Source of the DNA: an uncultured Ruminococcus sp.
GTDB taxonomy: Bacteria; Bacillota; Clostridia; UBA1212
Length of the DNA stretch: 49,422 bases
Assembly (NCBI GenBank): GCA_902792515.1
Contig: CADAZX010000011.1
Coordinates: forward strand, 1 to 49,422
Direction: 5' to 3'
Both the position numbers and the translations under genes were made by a program. Positions 6,901-15,695 of this stretch are shown in pieces. How positions within the stretch are numbered: position 1 is the first letter of the stretch; each line of letters starts with the position of its first letter. Under the pieces are notes generated by a model that was not told the origin of the DNA, did not search any database, and worked only from the letters and a program-made list of their open reading frames with translations.

Positions 6901-8262
6901 TCAGTTCCTGAGGCTGTGGATCGGGGCGGGAATTCTGCCGCCTCTCGCGATGAACTCTTCGCTCCCGAACGGGTTCACGCGCATGACCGGCCCTTCGCCG
7001 AGAAGTCCGCCGAACTCGACCGTGTCGCCCTCTTTGAGGCCCGGGGCGGGAATGATCCTCACCGCGGTCGTCTTGTTGTTGACCGTTCCGATGGCGATCT
7101 CGTCGGCAATGATCGCGGAAATCGTTGACGCTGAGGTGTCGCCCGGGACGACGATCATGTCGAGGCCGACAGAGCAGACGCACGTCATCGCCTCAAGCTT
7201 TTCGATCGAGAGGGAGCCGCGTCTGACCGCCGAGATCATTCCCTCGTCCTCGCTCACCGGAATGAACGCGCCGCTCAATCCGCCCACATGAGAAGACGCC
7301 ATGACGCCGCCCTTTTTGACCGCGTCGTTTAAAAGCGCGAGGGCGGCTGTCGTTCCCGGCGCGCCGCATGCCTCAAGGCCCATTTCCTCAAGAATCCTCG
7401 CCACACTGTCGCCAACAGCGGGCGTCGGGGCCAGCGACAGGTCTACTATCCCAAACTCGGCGCCAAGCCGTTTTCCGGCCTCCTGCGCGACGATTTGACC
7501 CATTCTCGTGATCTTGAACGCGGTTTTCTTCACCGTCTCGGCGAGCACCGTGAAGTCTTCGCCGCGCACCTTTTTGATCGCGCTGAGCACAACGCCCGGT
7601 CCGCTCACGCCGACGTTGATGACGCACTCCGGCTCTCCGATCCCGTGGAACGCGCCCGCCATGAACGGGTTGTCCTCGGGGGCGTTGGCGAAAACCACAA
7701 GCCTCGCGCAAGCCGAACCGCCGCTGTCTTTGGTCAGCTCAGCCGCCTTCTTAATAAGGACGCCCATGTCGCGCACCGCGTTCATGTTTATGCCCGCCTT
7801 CGTGGTCGCGACGTTGACGCTCGAGCAGACCGCTGTAGTCGCCGCGAGCGCCTCGGGGATAGAGTCGATCAGCTTCACGTCGGCCTCTGTGTAGCCCTTG
7901 TGGACGAGCGCGGAGTAGCCGCCGATAAAATTCACGCCCGCGTCGTGCGCCGCCTTTTCGAGCGTCAGAGCGAGCTTCACGCATTCGTCCGGTTTGAAAT
8001 TTCCCATCAGAAGCGCGGCAGGCGTGATCGAGATGCGCTTGTTGACGATCGGAATCCCGAACTCGCGCTCGATTGCCTCGCACTCCGGAACGAGCCTCGC
8101 CGCACGCTTCATTATTTTCGCGTACACCGCCCCGCACGTCGCGTCGGCGCTGTCCCTCACGCAGTCGAGCAGGCTTATGCCCATAGTCACCGTTCTTATG
8201 TCGAGGTGCTCGGACTGTATCATATGTAATGTTTGTGTAATCTCGTCTGCCGATATAAACAC
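6901..8262 (-). CDS. UPF0210 (PFL-like) protein
   Basis: The 453-residue protein matches the UPF0210/DUF711 family at its usual length of about 450 residues, with the conserved stretches [20 protein letters not shown] and the Gly-rich [13 protein letters not shown] region. The fold resembles pyruvate formate-lyase, but no activity is established. The start is a GTG at 8262 behind GAGGTG; the first ATG (8223) has no ribosome site. The ACT-domain gene just upstream is its regular genomic partner, so the small protein probably senses a ligand for this one. Confidence 0.85.
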   Translation of the reverse strand: MFISADEITQTLHMIQSEHLDIRTVTMGISLLDCVRDSADATCGAVYAKIMKRAARLVPECEAIEREFGIPIVNKRISITPAALLMGNFKPDECVKLALTLEKAAHDAGVNFIGGYSALVHKGYTEADVKLIDSIPEALAATTAVCSSVNVATTKAGINMNAVRDMGVLIKKAAELTKDSGGSACARLVVFANAPEDNPFMAGAFHGIGEPECVINVGVSGPGVVLSAIKKVRGEDFTVLAETVKKTAFKITRMGQIVAQEAGKRLGAEFGIVDLSLAPTPAVGDSVARILEEMGLEACGAPGTTAALALLNDAVKKGGVMASSHVGGLSGAFIPVSEDEGMISAVRRGSLSIEKLEAMTCVCSVGLDMIVVPGDTSASTISAIIADEIAIGTVNNKTTAVRIIPAPGLKEGDTVEFGGLLGEGPVMRVNPFGSEEFIARGGRIPAPIHSLRN

Positions 8263-8368
8263 TTTTTCACCTCATAAATTCCGCTAAAACTCCGCAAAAA
8301 ATGCCGCAGAAAACCTGCGCAGAACGCCGGATAAACTCCGCGTTAATCCCGCGTTAATCCCGCGCGGT

Positions 8369-8641
8369 TCAGATCCTGTGCATCGCGTCGAAAACCTCCG
8401 CCAGCTGTATCTGGATGACCACCCCGAGCTCGTCCCCGAGCTTCTTCAGGTCGTCGTAGATCTCGTCAAAAGGCTTCGCCGCCTCGCTTATATCGACCAT
8501 CGTGATCATCGTGAAAATGTTCGCCATGATCGTCTGGCTGATGTCGAGAATGTTGATGTCGTTTTTCGCGAGGTACCCGCTGACCGCGGCAATGATACCC
8601 TTTTTGTCGGCTCCGAGAACCGTAATAATCGCTTTGTTCAT
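8369..8641 (-). CDS. ACT domain protein, UPF0237 type
   Basis: The 90-residue protein is a single ACT domain (beta-alpha-beta-beta-alpha-beta) with the opening AIITVLGADKKGIIAAVSGYL. ACT domains bind amino acids and regulate partner proteins. A longer upstream reading exists but crosses the terminator at 8663-8720 and has no start signal; ATG 8641 has GGCGGA just before it. The 106-bp gap to the UPF0210 gene carries short repeats (GCGGGATTAAC twice, 8334-8368) and nothing else. Confidence 0.9.
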   Translation of the reverse strand: MNKAIITVLGADKKGIIAAVSGYLAKNDINILDISQTIMANIFTMITMVDISEAAKPFDEIYDDLKKLGDELGVVIQIQLAEVFDAMHRI

Positions 8642-8662
8642 TATTTCCGCCTTCCGGTATTT

Positions 8663-8720
8663 AAAAAGCCGCGTGAGCCGGCGGAGAAACTCATAATCTC
8701 CGTATACTTTCCCACGCGGC
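8663..8720 (-). terminator. Terminator of the NodB-fold gene
   Basis: On the minus strand GCCGCGTG (8668-8675) pairs with 8713-8720, with an inner 5-bp stem (8683-8687 and 8697-8701), followed by five T (8663-8667). It separates the gene at 8797-9819 from the ACT gene. Confidence 0.8.
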
Positions 8721-8760
8721 GGTATGTCAAAAGAGGTGCTGATAAAATTTTTACTTTTTT

Positions 8761-8811
8761 GAGCGCGACCTCCGGCAATCGCCGCAGGCACCTTACTTAG
8801 CGCCTGCGCTC
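8761..8811 (-). repeat. Solitary fragment of the structured repeat family
   Basis: On the minus strand, TAAGGTGCCTG..GGCGATTGC (8775-8795) differs at one base from the core box of array A at 4333-4354. Flanking GAGCGC (8761-8766) and GCGCTC (8806-8811) form a P1-like stem. The fragment straddles the stop codon of the gene at 8797-9819, in the sense of that gene. Confidence 0.6.
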
Positions 8812-9819
8812 GATAAGTTTGAAATTGATATTTTCGTCCACGCCGTTCGGAATGAACAGCTTGAGCGCGTCGTAGCATTTCGGCTCCACTGTGAACTCTG
8901 AGACGCTGCCGTTGTAGGCCGCGCGCTCGTTGAACCTCTCGCAAAGGTCGGCCGCGGATCTGTTCTTGAAGTCCTCGGCGTCGCTGTAATAGGTGTACGT
9001 TCTGAAAACGACCGTGTAGCCCATCGCCTCGGCGACCTTGAGAAGCCTCGTGCTGAAGTAGTCGGTTCTGAAAAGATACATGCGCTCGCTCTCGCCGAAA
9101 AGCTTCCTGTACTCGGTCTCGACCTCGAGCAGCCCCTCCGCGAACGTCTCCGCGGTCAGCTTTTCGATGTCGGAATCTCCGACGACACCGCGGTTGCCGA
9201 TCAGATGGCCTTCCTCTTTCATTCTGCGAACGAGATCGGGGTTCTCTCTGATGTACTGCGCGGAAACGAAGAAGACCGCCTTAATATTGTAGTCCTTGAG
9301 CAGGTCGAGCGTCTTCGCGGTGTAGCCGTAGTCGTAGTGAAGCGAGAAAGTCATATAATGATCCCAAGCGGTGTCGGACTCGATCGTGTAGAAAACGTAG
9401 TCGATATCCTTGATCATATCGAGAACGTAGTCCTGGATGACCGCTCTGTTCTGGTTGTTCTCACCCGTCTGCCAGCGTGTCGAAAAGTGCTCGCACTTGG
9501 AGTTGTACTGGACAAAATCCGCGTTTTTGATAGTCGGAAATACGACCGGCTGCGGCGGTGTCGCCGTCGGCTCCTCTGTGGGAGCTTCGGTCGGCGCCTC
9601 GGTCGCGTCGGGACCCGCGGTGTTCTCGGGCTGTTCCGTATTGTCCGGAACCTCCGTCTCCATCGGTTTTATTGTGGGCAGGATCGCCGTTCCGCTGTCG
9701 GTGGCAGTCGGATTGGAAGGCTCGTCGCCCGGCGCGGTTTTCATAAAGCACCCGATGCAGATCAGCACGGACGCAATGATGAACATTATGAAAATCGTTA
9801 TGAACTGGCTTTTTTTCAT
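8797..9819 (-). CDS. PdaA-like polysaccharide deacetylase homologue lacking catalytic residues
   Basis: An N-terminal membrane anchor or signal (about 7-24) precedes a Thr/Pro/Glu-rich linker (about 35-90) and a NodB-fold domain (about 140-330). The domain aligns with the PdaA type of peptidoglycan deacetylase, whose motif 1 is TFDNGYENGYT; here it reads TFSLHYDYGYT (157-167). The catalytic Asp is Ser159 and the Asn is Leu160. Motif 2, GNHxxxH in the family, reads GNRGVVG (208-214), so both metal-binding His are lost. The extracellular protein is therefore probably a non-catalytic glycan-binding relative. Its promoter is at 9856-9884. Confidence 0.75.
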   Translation of the reverse strand: MKKSQFITIFIMFIIASVLICIGCFMKTAPGDEPSNPTATDSGTAILPTIKPMETEVPDNTEQPENTAGPDATEAPTEAPTEEPTATPPQPVVFPTIKNADFVQYNSKCEHFSTRWQTGENNQNRAVIQDYVLDMIKDIDYVFYTIESDTAWDHYMTFSLHYDYGYTAKTLDLLKDYNIKAVFFVSAQYIRENPDLVRRMKEEGHLIGNRGVVGDSDIEKLTAETFAEGLLEVETEYRKLFGESERMYLFRTDYFSTRLLKVAEAMGYTVVFRTYTYYSDAEDFKNRSAADLCERFNERAAYNGSVSEFTVEPKCYDALKLFIPNGVDENINFKLIERRR

Positions 9820-9855
9820 TGAGTTTACATCCTTTCAGGTTGCAAATACACATTT

Positions 9856-9884
9856 ATTCTACCACATTCCCGGCCCGTTATCAA
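9856..9884 (-). promoter_or_regulatory. Promoter, TTGATA-N17-TAGAAT
   Basis: On the minus strand the -35 box lies at 9879-9884 and the -10 box at 9856-9861 with a 17-bp spacer, 37 bp upstream of the NodB-fold gene start. A 10-bp direct duplication (GACGATATTT twice, 9892-9911) lies just upstream. Confidence 0.7.
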
Positions 9885-9932
9885 CAGTTTGACGATATTT
9901 GACGATATTTCCGTTTGTTTTCGCGCGTGGAT

Positions 9933-9974
9933 AAAAAAGGCCGCCGCGCCGTGTTTTTAATTAAGCGCGGCGGC
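9933..9974 (-). terminator. Terminator after the methionine gamma-lyase-like gene
   Basis: GCCGCCGCGC (9940-9949) pairs perfectly with 9965-9974; on the minus strand the stem is followed by six T (9933-9938). Confidence 0.88.
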
Positions 9975-10002
9975 AGCCCCTTTAAGTCTGAGTTCTTAAG
10001 TC

Positions 10003-11310
10003 TCAACCGTTCTTCTGCCCGATCTTCTCCGTTCCCCTGATTCCCGCCTCTTTCATTTTCTGCAGGCTCATCAGAATTCCGAGTTTGGCGTGGGCCCAGG
10101 TAAGGCCTCCCTGGAAATAGACCGCGTACGGCGGCCTGATCGGTCCGTCGGCCGAAAGCTCGATTGAAGCGCCCTGCACGAACGCGCCCGCGGCCATTAT
10201 AACCTTGTCCTCATAGCCCGGCATGTCCCCGGGAACAGGCGTCGCAAACGAATCGACCGGCGCCGCCGCCTGAATGCCCTTGCAGAACGCGAGCATTGCT
10301 TTTTCGCTGCCGAGTTCGACCGCCTGGATTATGTCGTGGCGTTTCTCGGAAGCTGCCGGAATGCACTTGAAACCGAGCGGTTCGTATAGCTTGGCGGCAA
10401 AAATGGCGCCCTTTTCGGCAGCCGCGGTCACCGTGGGAGCGAGGAAAAAGCCCTGGAACAGTTCTCTTATAACTCCCAGGTTCGCGCCTACCTCGCGCCC
10501 GAGGCCGGGAGCGGAAAGCCTGTAGCCGCACCTCTCGACGCACTCCGCCGTTCCGCAGATGTAGCCGCCGATCGACGCAAGCCCGCCGCCGGGATTTTTG
10601 ATGAGCGATCCGACGACCATATCGGCCCCGAAATCGGAAGGCTCGCACATCTCCGTAAACTCGCCGTAGCAGTTGTCGACCATCACCTTGAGGCCGGGCT
10701 TCACGCTCTTCACGAAAGCGATGGCCTCCGCGATCTCCTTCACCGAAAAGCTCGGACGCTCCTCGTATCCCTTGGAACGCTGGATCGCCACAAGCATCGT
10801 CTTGTCGTTGATCGCCTTTTTAATCTTTTTGAAGTCAAAACGGCCCTTAGGCGTCAGATCGACCTGCCTGTACACGACGCCGTTTTCGGCCAGCGAGCAC
10901 GGGCTCGGACGGATTCCGATGACCTCCTGGAGCGTGTCGTAGGGAGCCCCGTTGATCGAAAGAAGTTCCGCGCCTGGAACGAGATTCGCAGACAGCGCCA
11001 CCGCCAGAGCGTGCGTTCCGCAGGTGATCTGAGGTCTTACGAGCGCCGCCTCGGTGTGAAAAGTGTCCGCGTATACTCTCTCGAGCGTGTCCCTGCCGAG
11101 GTCGTCGTACCCGTAGCCTGTCGTTCCCGCAAAGCACGCCGCGCTGACGCGGTTTTTCTGCATCGCCAGAAGCACCTTCGCCTGGTTGTACTCCGCGATC
11201 TCGTCTATCTTTTTAAAACGCTTTTCGAGCGATTTCAGCACTCTTCCGCCGTATTCGTACACCTCGCGCGATATTCCCATCGCGGCCATCATTTCAAAAG
11301 TATCCGCCAT
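10003..11310 (-). CDS. Methionine gamma-lyase family PLP enzyme (aluminium-resistance type)
   Basis: The protein of 435 residues matches the Met_gamma_lyase/aluminium-resistance family at its usual length. It has the N-terminal RVSAACFAGTTGYGYDDLGRD signature, the VMVDNCYGEF segment that positions the cofactor, and the Lys in GSLIKNPGGGLA expected to bind pyridoxal phosphate. Members are predicted C-S lyases, but substrates are mostly untested. Two adjacent ATGs exist (11313 and 11310); GAAAGGA at 11318-11324 is better spaced for the second. The PAP2 gene lies 34 bp upstream. Confidence 0.88.
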   Translation of the reverse strand: MADTFEMMAAMGISREVYEYGGRVLKSLEKRFKKIDEIAEYNQAKVLLAMQKNRVSAACFAGTTGYGYDDLGRDTLERVYADTFHTEAALVRPQITCGTHALAVALSANLVPGAELLSINGAPYDTLQEVIGIRPSPCSLAENGVVYRQVDLTPKGRFDFKKIKKAINDKTMLVAIQRSKGYEERPSFSVKEIAEAIAFVKSVKPGLKVMVDNCYGEFTEMCEPSDFGADMVVGSLIKNPGGGLASIGGYICGTAECVERCGYRLSAPGLGREVGANLGVIRELFQGFFLAPTVTAAAEKGAIFAAKLYEPLGFKCIPAASEKRHDIIQAVELGSEKAMLAFCKGIQAAAPVDSFATPVPGDMPGYEDKVIMAAGAFVQGASIELSADGPIRPPYAVYFQGGLTWAHAKLGILMSLQKMKEAGIRGTEKIGQKNG

Positions 11311-11344
11311 CATCCATTCCTTTCATACAGTCAAGTTTGCCTAT

Positions 11345-12088
11345 TTATAGGGGAAGTCTGTCTTCTCCGTCATCGTCTTCCTTTTCGTCCGCCGTCTGTT
11401 CGCCCGGTCTCACCGCTTTGATTTCCGGGCCGTTTTGAACCGGCGGTTTCCCGGAAATTTTCCGGAAAAGATTGCGCGCGTCGAGACCGTAGAGTATCGC
11501 GCGGCAGAACTTTTTGTCTTTGAACCTTTCGAGCAGCGCAAAAATGAGAATCGTGATCCCGTACGCGACGACAGCCGCGAAAACGCCGACTCCGCACGCC
11601 GCCAGAACGTCAGTCGGATAGTGCGCCATCAGGTAGTTTCTAGACGCTCCCATAATAACCACATAGGGAACGCCCGCCCAGAGCACCTTCCTGCCGACCG
11701 TCATCGCCAGCGCCAGAACGCCCGCCACAGCCGCGGTAACGTGTCCCGACGGAAACGAGAAGCCGTCCTCCGCGGGCGCGCCGATGAACACCCACCACGC
11801 CCTGAATTCCGGGTCGGCCTCGAAAGGTCTCGCCCTCGCGATCATATCCTTCAGCACAAAATTCGTCACGAGCGCGCCGCAGCACACCGCGCCGAACAGG
11901 CACACGCCCGCCTTCCTCGTCTTCGGAAAGAGAATCAATACGAGCGCAAGCGCGAGCATCCATAGACCCTTTTCTCCGATGAGCGTCACGAATTTCATCA
12001 ACGGCGTCGCCAGCTTTCCGGCGTGCTCCGCGAGAAGGTGGTAAAAGCTCAGCAGAGAGCGGTCAAAATCGTACAAAAATTCTATCAT
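11345..12088 (-). CDS. PAP2-superfamily membrane phosphatase
   Basis: The 247-residue integral membrane protein has the three PAP2 motifs: KX6RP (Lys80 to Pro88), PSGH (113-116) and SRX5HX3D (Ser149, Arg150, His156, Asp160). About five or six hydrophobic segments are visible. Family members dephosphorylate undecaprenyl pyrophosphate, phosphatidylglycerophosphate or related lipids at the outer membrane face. The charged C-terminal tail (about 205-247) contains a KISGKPP stretch encoded by the dispersed word TTTCCCGGAAAT (11447-11458). Undecaprenyl pyrophosphate recycling is plausible but not proven. Confidence 0.87.
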   Translation of the reverse strand: MIEFLYDFDRSLLSFYHLLAEHAGKLATPLMKFVTLIGEKGLWMLALALVLILFPKTRKAGVCLFGAVCCGALVTNFVLKDMIARARPFEADPEFRAWWVFIGAPAEDGFSFPSGHVTAAVAGVLALAMTVGRKVLWAGVPYVVIMGASRNYLMAHYPTDVLAACGVGVFAAVVAYGITILIFALLERFKDKKFCRAILYGLDARNLFRKISGKPPVQNGPEIKAVRPGEQTADEKEDDDGEDRLPL

Positions 12089-12136
12089 TTCAATTCACCT
12101 TATAACGGCTGATTTTTACGTTTCATCCGCGGCTTC

Positions 12137-12196
12137 GAAAAACCGCCTTTCGCGTTGAAAAAACCGCCTTTCGCGCTGAAAAACCGCCGTTTACTC
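12137..12196. repeat. Tandem repeat, three units of 20-21 bp
   Basis: GAAAAACCGCCTTTCGCGTT and two variants lie end to end between the ASKHA gene and the PAP2 gene, and the last unit covers the ASKHA stop codon. The same word reappears at 18823 and near 17243. Confidence 0.8.
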
Positions 12197-13837
12197 GAAC
12201 ATCATGTAATCGATGTACTTTTCCATAAACTCGGGCTTCCCGCCAAGCGAGAACGCCCTGATCCTTCCCGCGATCTCCGGGATCGCGGAAAGGTTTTCTT
12301 CGGAAGCTCCTGCCAGAAGTGCGCCTTTCAGGGAAGAATTTCCCACCGGAACCACTTTTTCCGCGAGGATTTCCGGAAATATTCCCACCGTCGCCGCGTT
12401 TCCGGCGTTAATGTACTTCCCGAGGCCGCCCGCGACGAGCACCGAGTCCACATCCTCCGGGGAGAGGTTTTCGCTCTCAAGAAGGACCTCCATTCCCGCG
12501 CGCACCGCCGCCTTGGCGAGCTGAAGCTCGCGAACGTCCTTCTGCGTCAGAACGACACCCGTTTCGGCGTCTTCCGAAATGACGCTGCCGTCCGAAGCGA
12601 TCCATTCACCCCGAAGCTCAAAATCCTCTTCCACGCGGCCGGTTTCGTCGATCGTACCGTCCTCAACCAGAATCGCAGCGACGTCGACAAGCCCCGACCC
12701 GCAGATTCCCTTCGGCTTTTCGTCTCCAACGGTGGAAAAAACGAATTTTCCGCCGGTTTTCGAAACCCTGGAAACCGCGCCGGGAACGCCGCCAGTTCCG
12801 CAGCTTATGTTCGCGCCCTCAAAGCACGGGCCGGCAGCCGTCGAGCACGCCGCAAGGACGCCGCCGTTCGACAGCACCATCTCCCCGTTTGTTCCGAGGT
12901 CGACGAAGAGCTTTTTCCCGCCGCCGCTGTCAAGTCTCTCGGCGAAAACGCCTGCCACGACGTCGGCTCCTATAAACGCGTCCGCGGACGGAAGCACGGT
13001 CACTTTTTCCGCGTCGATTCCGAGCTCCGCGCCGGAAAATACTTTCAGCCCGGTAAATTCGGGAGTAAACGGAAAAACACCCATTTTTTCCGGAGAAACG
13101 CCGCAAAACAGGTGCTGCATGGTCGTATTTCCCGCCACGACAACGTTTTTCCGCGCGCATTCTTCGCCGAATCTGCCTCTGAAATCCGCGAGAATTCCGT
13201 TTACGGCGGCGGCGATTTCGCTCTGCATCTCAAGAAGCCCTGTTTTTCCGTCGCTTAAGGCGGTTTTCGAGTACTGAATTCTTGAAATCACGTCGGCGCC
13301 GTGGATCTTCTGCGGGTTGAGTCTGCTCAAAGTTGCCGCGACACGGTATCCGCATTCCTCGCGCGCGTCTCTCACCGCGAGCGCCGCCTCGACCGTCGTA
13401 GTACCTACGTCGACCGCAAGATAAGTATTATCGCTATCACAAAGATACGTGTCCCCGGAAAATAAGTCATTTTTCCCGGAAATCCCGCCGTTGTCCACGG
13501 AAAATCCGTCATTTTTCCCGGAAATCCCGCCGCCGGTTACGCCCAGGCTCTTGGACGCCGGAACGAACACCGTCATGCCCTCCGGAGGCACCTTTTCGCT
13601 GCATGCGAGAACCTTTTCGCAGCACCCGGGGATATTTTCCGGAAAATTTCCCGGAAATCCCGCCTGGATTCCGCGAAGAACAAAAACCGCGCATTTTCCG
13701 CATTTTCCGCGGCCTCCGCACGGCTTGTCAATCAAAAACCCGCACGACGCCTTAACCGCGTCGGCGACCGTCAGCCCCTCGTATTCCGGCCCGATTTCAG
13801 CCCGGAAATATTCGTTCAGGAAAGCTTCAGCACTCAA
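12191..13837 (-). CDS. Corrinoid activation protein: 2Fe-2S plus ASKHA (DUF4445) domains
   Basis: The 548-residue protein starts with a plant-type 2Fe-2S domain (Cys40, Cys46, Cys49, Cys79). Residues about 140-548 form the ASKHA ATPase-fold region, with the phosphate-binding AVDVGTTTVE motif at 141-150. This matches RACo/RamA-type activators, which reduce inactive Co(II) corrinoid to Co(I) using ATP. The gene overlaps the UroD-type methyltransferase gene by 11 bp, and the corrinoid protein follows upstream. The linker (about 98-135) holds two copies of GGISGKND, and a FPGNFPEN stretch sits between the cysteines. Both are encoded by TTTCCCGGAAAT-type repeats, so repeat DNA seems to have entered the frame. 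Confidence 0.87.
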   Translation of the reverse strand: MSAEAFLNEYFRAEIGPEYEGLTVADAVKASCGFLIDKPCGGRGKCGKCAVFVLRGIQAGFPGNFPENIPGCCEKVLACSEKVPPEGMTVFVPASKSLGVTGGGISGKNDGFSVDNGGISGKNDLFSGDTYLCDSDNTYLAVDVGTTTVEAALAVRDAREECGYRVAATLSRLNPQKIHGADVISRIQYSKTALSDGKTGLLEMQSEIAAAVNGILADFRGRFGEECARKNVVVAGNTTMQHLFCGVSPEKMGVFPFTPEFTGLKVFSGAELGIDAEKVTVLPSADAFIGADVVAGVFAERLDSGGGKKLFVDLGTNGEMVLSNGGVLAACSTAAGPCFEGANISCGTGGVPGAVSRVSKTGGKFVFSTVGDEKPKGICGSGLVDVAAILVEDGTIDETGRVEEDFELRGEWIASDGSVISEDAETGVVLTQKDVRELQLAKAAVRAGMEVLLESENLSPEDVDSVLVAGGLGKYINAGNAATVGIFPEILAEKVVPVGNSSLKGALLAGASEENLSAIPEIAGRIRAFSLGGKPEFMEKYIDYMMFE

Positions 13838-14954
13838 TTTTCTTGATCTCCTCGCAGTAATACTGCACGAGTTCGAATTTCGTTCCGGGCATCAGGCGGT
13901 GGTCCGGACAGGGAATAAAGCCGCCCAGTGACGTCAGTCTGCGCATTTTTTCGATTTCGCGGTCGACGGCCGCCTTGTCGAGACGAAGGACCGTCTTGTC
14001 CATTCCGCCTACGCCGAGCACCTTCTCGCCGTACTTTTTCCGCGCCTTTTCGAACTGGTCGCCCCACGTGCCGACTTCGATCGGGAACATGACGTTCACG
14101 CCGTTTTCGACCCACACCGGCAGAAGTTTTTCCACAACGCCGTCGCAGTCGAGCGAGACGATGTCGATACCGTGCTCGCGGCAGAGATCGGTCCGTTTTT
14201 TGTAGTGGTCGGCGCAGAGCTCCTCGAAGAGCGCGGGCGACAGAAGCGGTCCGCCGTTGAAGCAGATATCCTCCCAGAAATGGGCAAAATCAAACTTCGC
14301 CCCGGTCTCCAGGACCGCCTTGGCGACCTCGTACTGCATGTTCGCCCACGTGTCGACGACGTCCTTGAAAAGCGTCTCGTCCTCGTCGTACATAAGGTAG
14401 CTCATTCCGATCACGGAAGTCATGTCGCGAACGCTGCCCATCACGCTGCCGAGATGAAGCCCGAGCGGCACGTCCGTTTTGTCGTAAACGTCCTCGTTGA
14501 AGCGGCGGAACCAGTCAAAATTGACGCGTTTTTCGATGTCGACGGCCATTTTCGGCGCAAAAAGCGTCTCGAACGCCTCGCGGTCCTTCAAAAGATAGTC
14601 GTACTCGGCGGGAATCGACGTCACGCCGGGCTGAATTCTCTCGATAATACCGTTCCCGTTCTGAACCGCTCGCGAACCGTCTTTGAACGTCTTAACGACC
14701 TTCGTCTCAAACGGAGGCAGCAGTCCGTTGTTTCCGGAAAACATGTGCTGCCAGTCAAAGTCCCAGCCCAGAATTTTATTGAGCGCCTCGTCCTTCGGAC
14801 CGCCGTCGTACCATCCGTCAACGTCCTCGCGGCGAAGGTGCCCCTGCGCGACCCACTCCTCCAGCAGTTCCGGCCAGTAGCCGAAGTGAACCGCAGGCAT
14901 TCTGTCGGCCTTTTTGAAGTGCAGAATATTATAAGTTCGTTCCCGTCCGGTCAT
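13827..14954 (-). CDS. Uroporphyrinogen decarboxylase-family methyltransferase
   Basis: The 375-residue protein has the UroD TIM-barrel fold, beginning MTGRERTYNILHFKKADRMP and ending with the conserved CPDHRLMPGT segment. True HemE is shorter and is not found beside corrinoid proteins. Relatives such as MtaA, MtbA and CmuA move methyl groups to or from a corrinoid. The adjacent corrinoid protein (28 bp upstream) and activator (overlapping downstream) support that role here. The methyl donor is unknown. GGGGAGAG precedes the ATG at 14954. Confidence 0.85.
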   Translation of the reverse strand: MTGRERTYNILHFKKADRMPAVHFGYWPELLEEWVAQGHLRREDVDGWYDGGPKDEALNKILGWDFDWQHMFSGNNGLLPPFETKVVKTFKDGSRAVQNGNGIIERIQPGVTSIPAEYDYLLKDREAFETLFAPKMAVDIEKRVNFDWFRRFNEDVYDKTDVPLGLHLGSVMGSVRDMTSVIGMSYLMYDEDETLFKDVVDTWANMQYEVAKAVLETGAKFDFAHFWEDICFNGGPLLSPALFEELCADHYKKRTDLCREHGIDIVSLDCDGVVEKLLPVWVENGVNVMFPIEVGTWGDQFEKARKKYGEKVLGVGGMDKTVLRLDKAAVDREIEKMRRLTSLGGFIPCPDHRLMPGTKFELVQYYCEEIKKIEC

Positions 14955-14982
14955 CGAAAACTCTCCCCGTGTTCGCTGCGGC

Positions 14983-15624
14983 TCAAACCGCCTCTTTCAG
15001 CGCCTTCTCCGCCACTTCAGCGCACGAAGCCGCGTCAAGCGTATAGTAATCCGCCCCGATTTCGTCGGCAAAAGCCTGTGTGACCGGCGCGCCGCCGACC
15101 ATAACCTTCACCTTGTCGCGAAGGCCCGCCTCTTTGAGCGCGTCGATAACGTCCTTCTGTCCGTACATCGTCGTCGTGAGAAGCGCGGAAAGGCACACAA
15201 GCTGCGCGTCATGTTCGCGAACAGCCTCGACCACACGCTCCGGATCGACGTCGGTTCCCAGGTCGTAGCACTCGATTCCGCGGCCCTCAAGCATCATTTT
15301 GACAAGGTTTTTGCCAATATCATGCATGTCGCCCTTTACGGTGCAGATCACCGCGCGGCCGACCGGTTCCGCACCGGCCTTCGTCAGCGCCGGCTTCAAA
15401 ATCTTCATGCCCGAGTTCATCGCTCTGGCGGCGATCAGAACCTCCGGCACGAAAACGACGTTGTTTTTGAAGTCCTCGCCGACTTTGTTCATTCCCGGCA
15501 TCAGTCCCTCGGTCAGGATCTCGAGCGGATCGTCTCCCGCCGCCAGCGCCTGCTCGACAAGAGCGGCGACTTCCTTCGCCCTGCCTTTGATAACTTTTTC
15601 GGTAATTTCCTGATAATTGCTCAT
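14983..15624 (-). CDS. Corrinoid (B12-binding) methyltransferase protein
   Basis: The 213-residue protein has an N-terminal four-helix cap (about 1-88) and a Rossmann-like B12 domain with DMHDIGKN (99-106), in which His101 should be the lower cobalt ligand. SALLTTTM and GGAPVT complete the nucleotide-tail site. It is the methyl carrier between the UroD-type enzyme and an acceptor such as tetrahydrofolate. GGGAGGTGA stands just before the ATG. This first gene of the three-gene operon has no recognisable cobalamin riboswitch in the short leader available. Confidence 0.92.
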   Translation of the reverse strand: MSNYQEITEKVIKGRAKEVAALVEQALAAGDDPLEILTEGLMPGMNKVGEDFKNNVVFVPEVLIAARAMNSGMKILKPALTKAGAEPVGRAVICTVKGDMHDIGKNLVKMMLEGRGIECYDLGTDVDPERVVEAVREHDAQLVCLSALLTTTMYGQKDVIDALKEAGLRDKVKVMVGGAPVTQAFADEIGADYYTLDAASCAEVAEKALKEAV

Positions 15625-15695
15625 TTTGGGTCACCTCCCAATAAAATCAAATGTTGTCTTTGAAAGACGGTATTAATGACAATTTATGAGTTATT

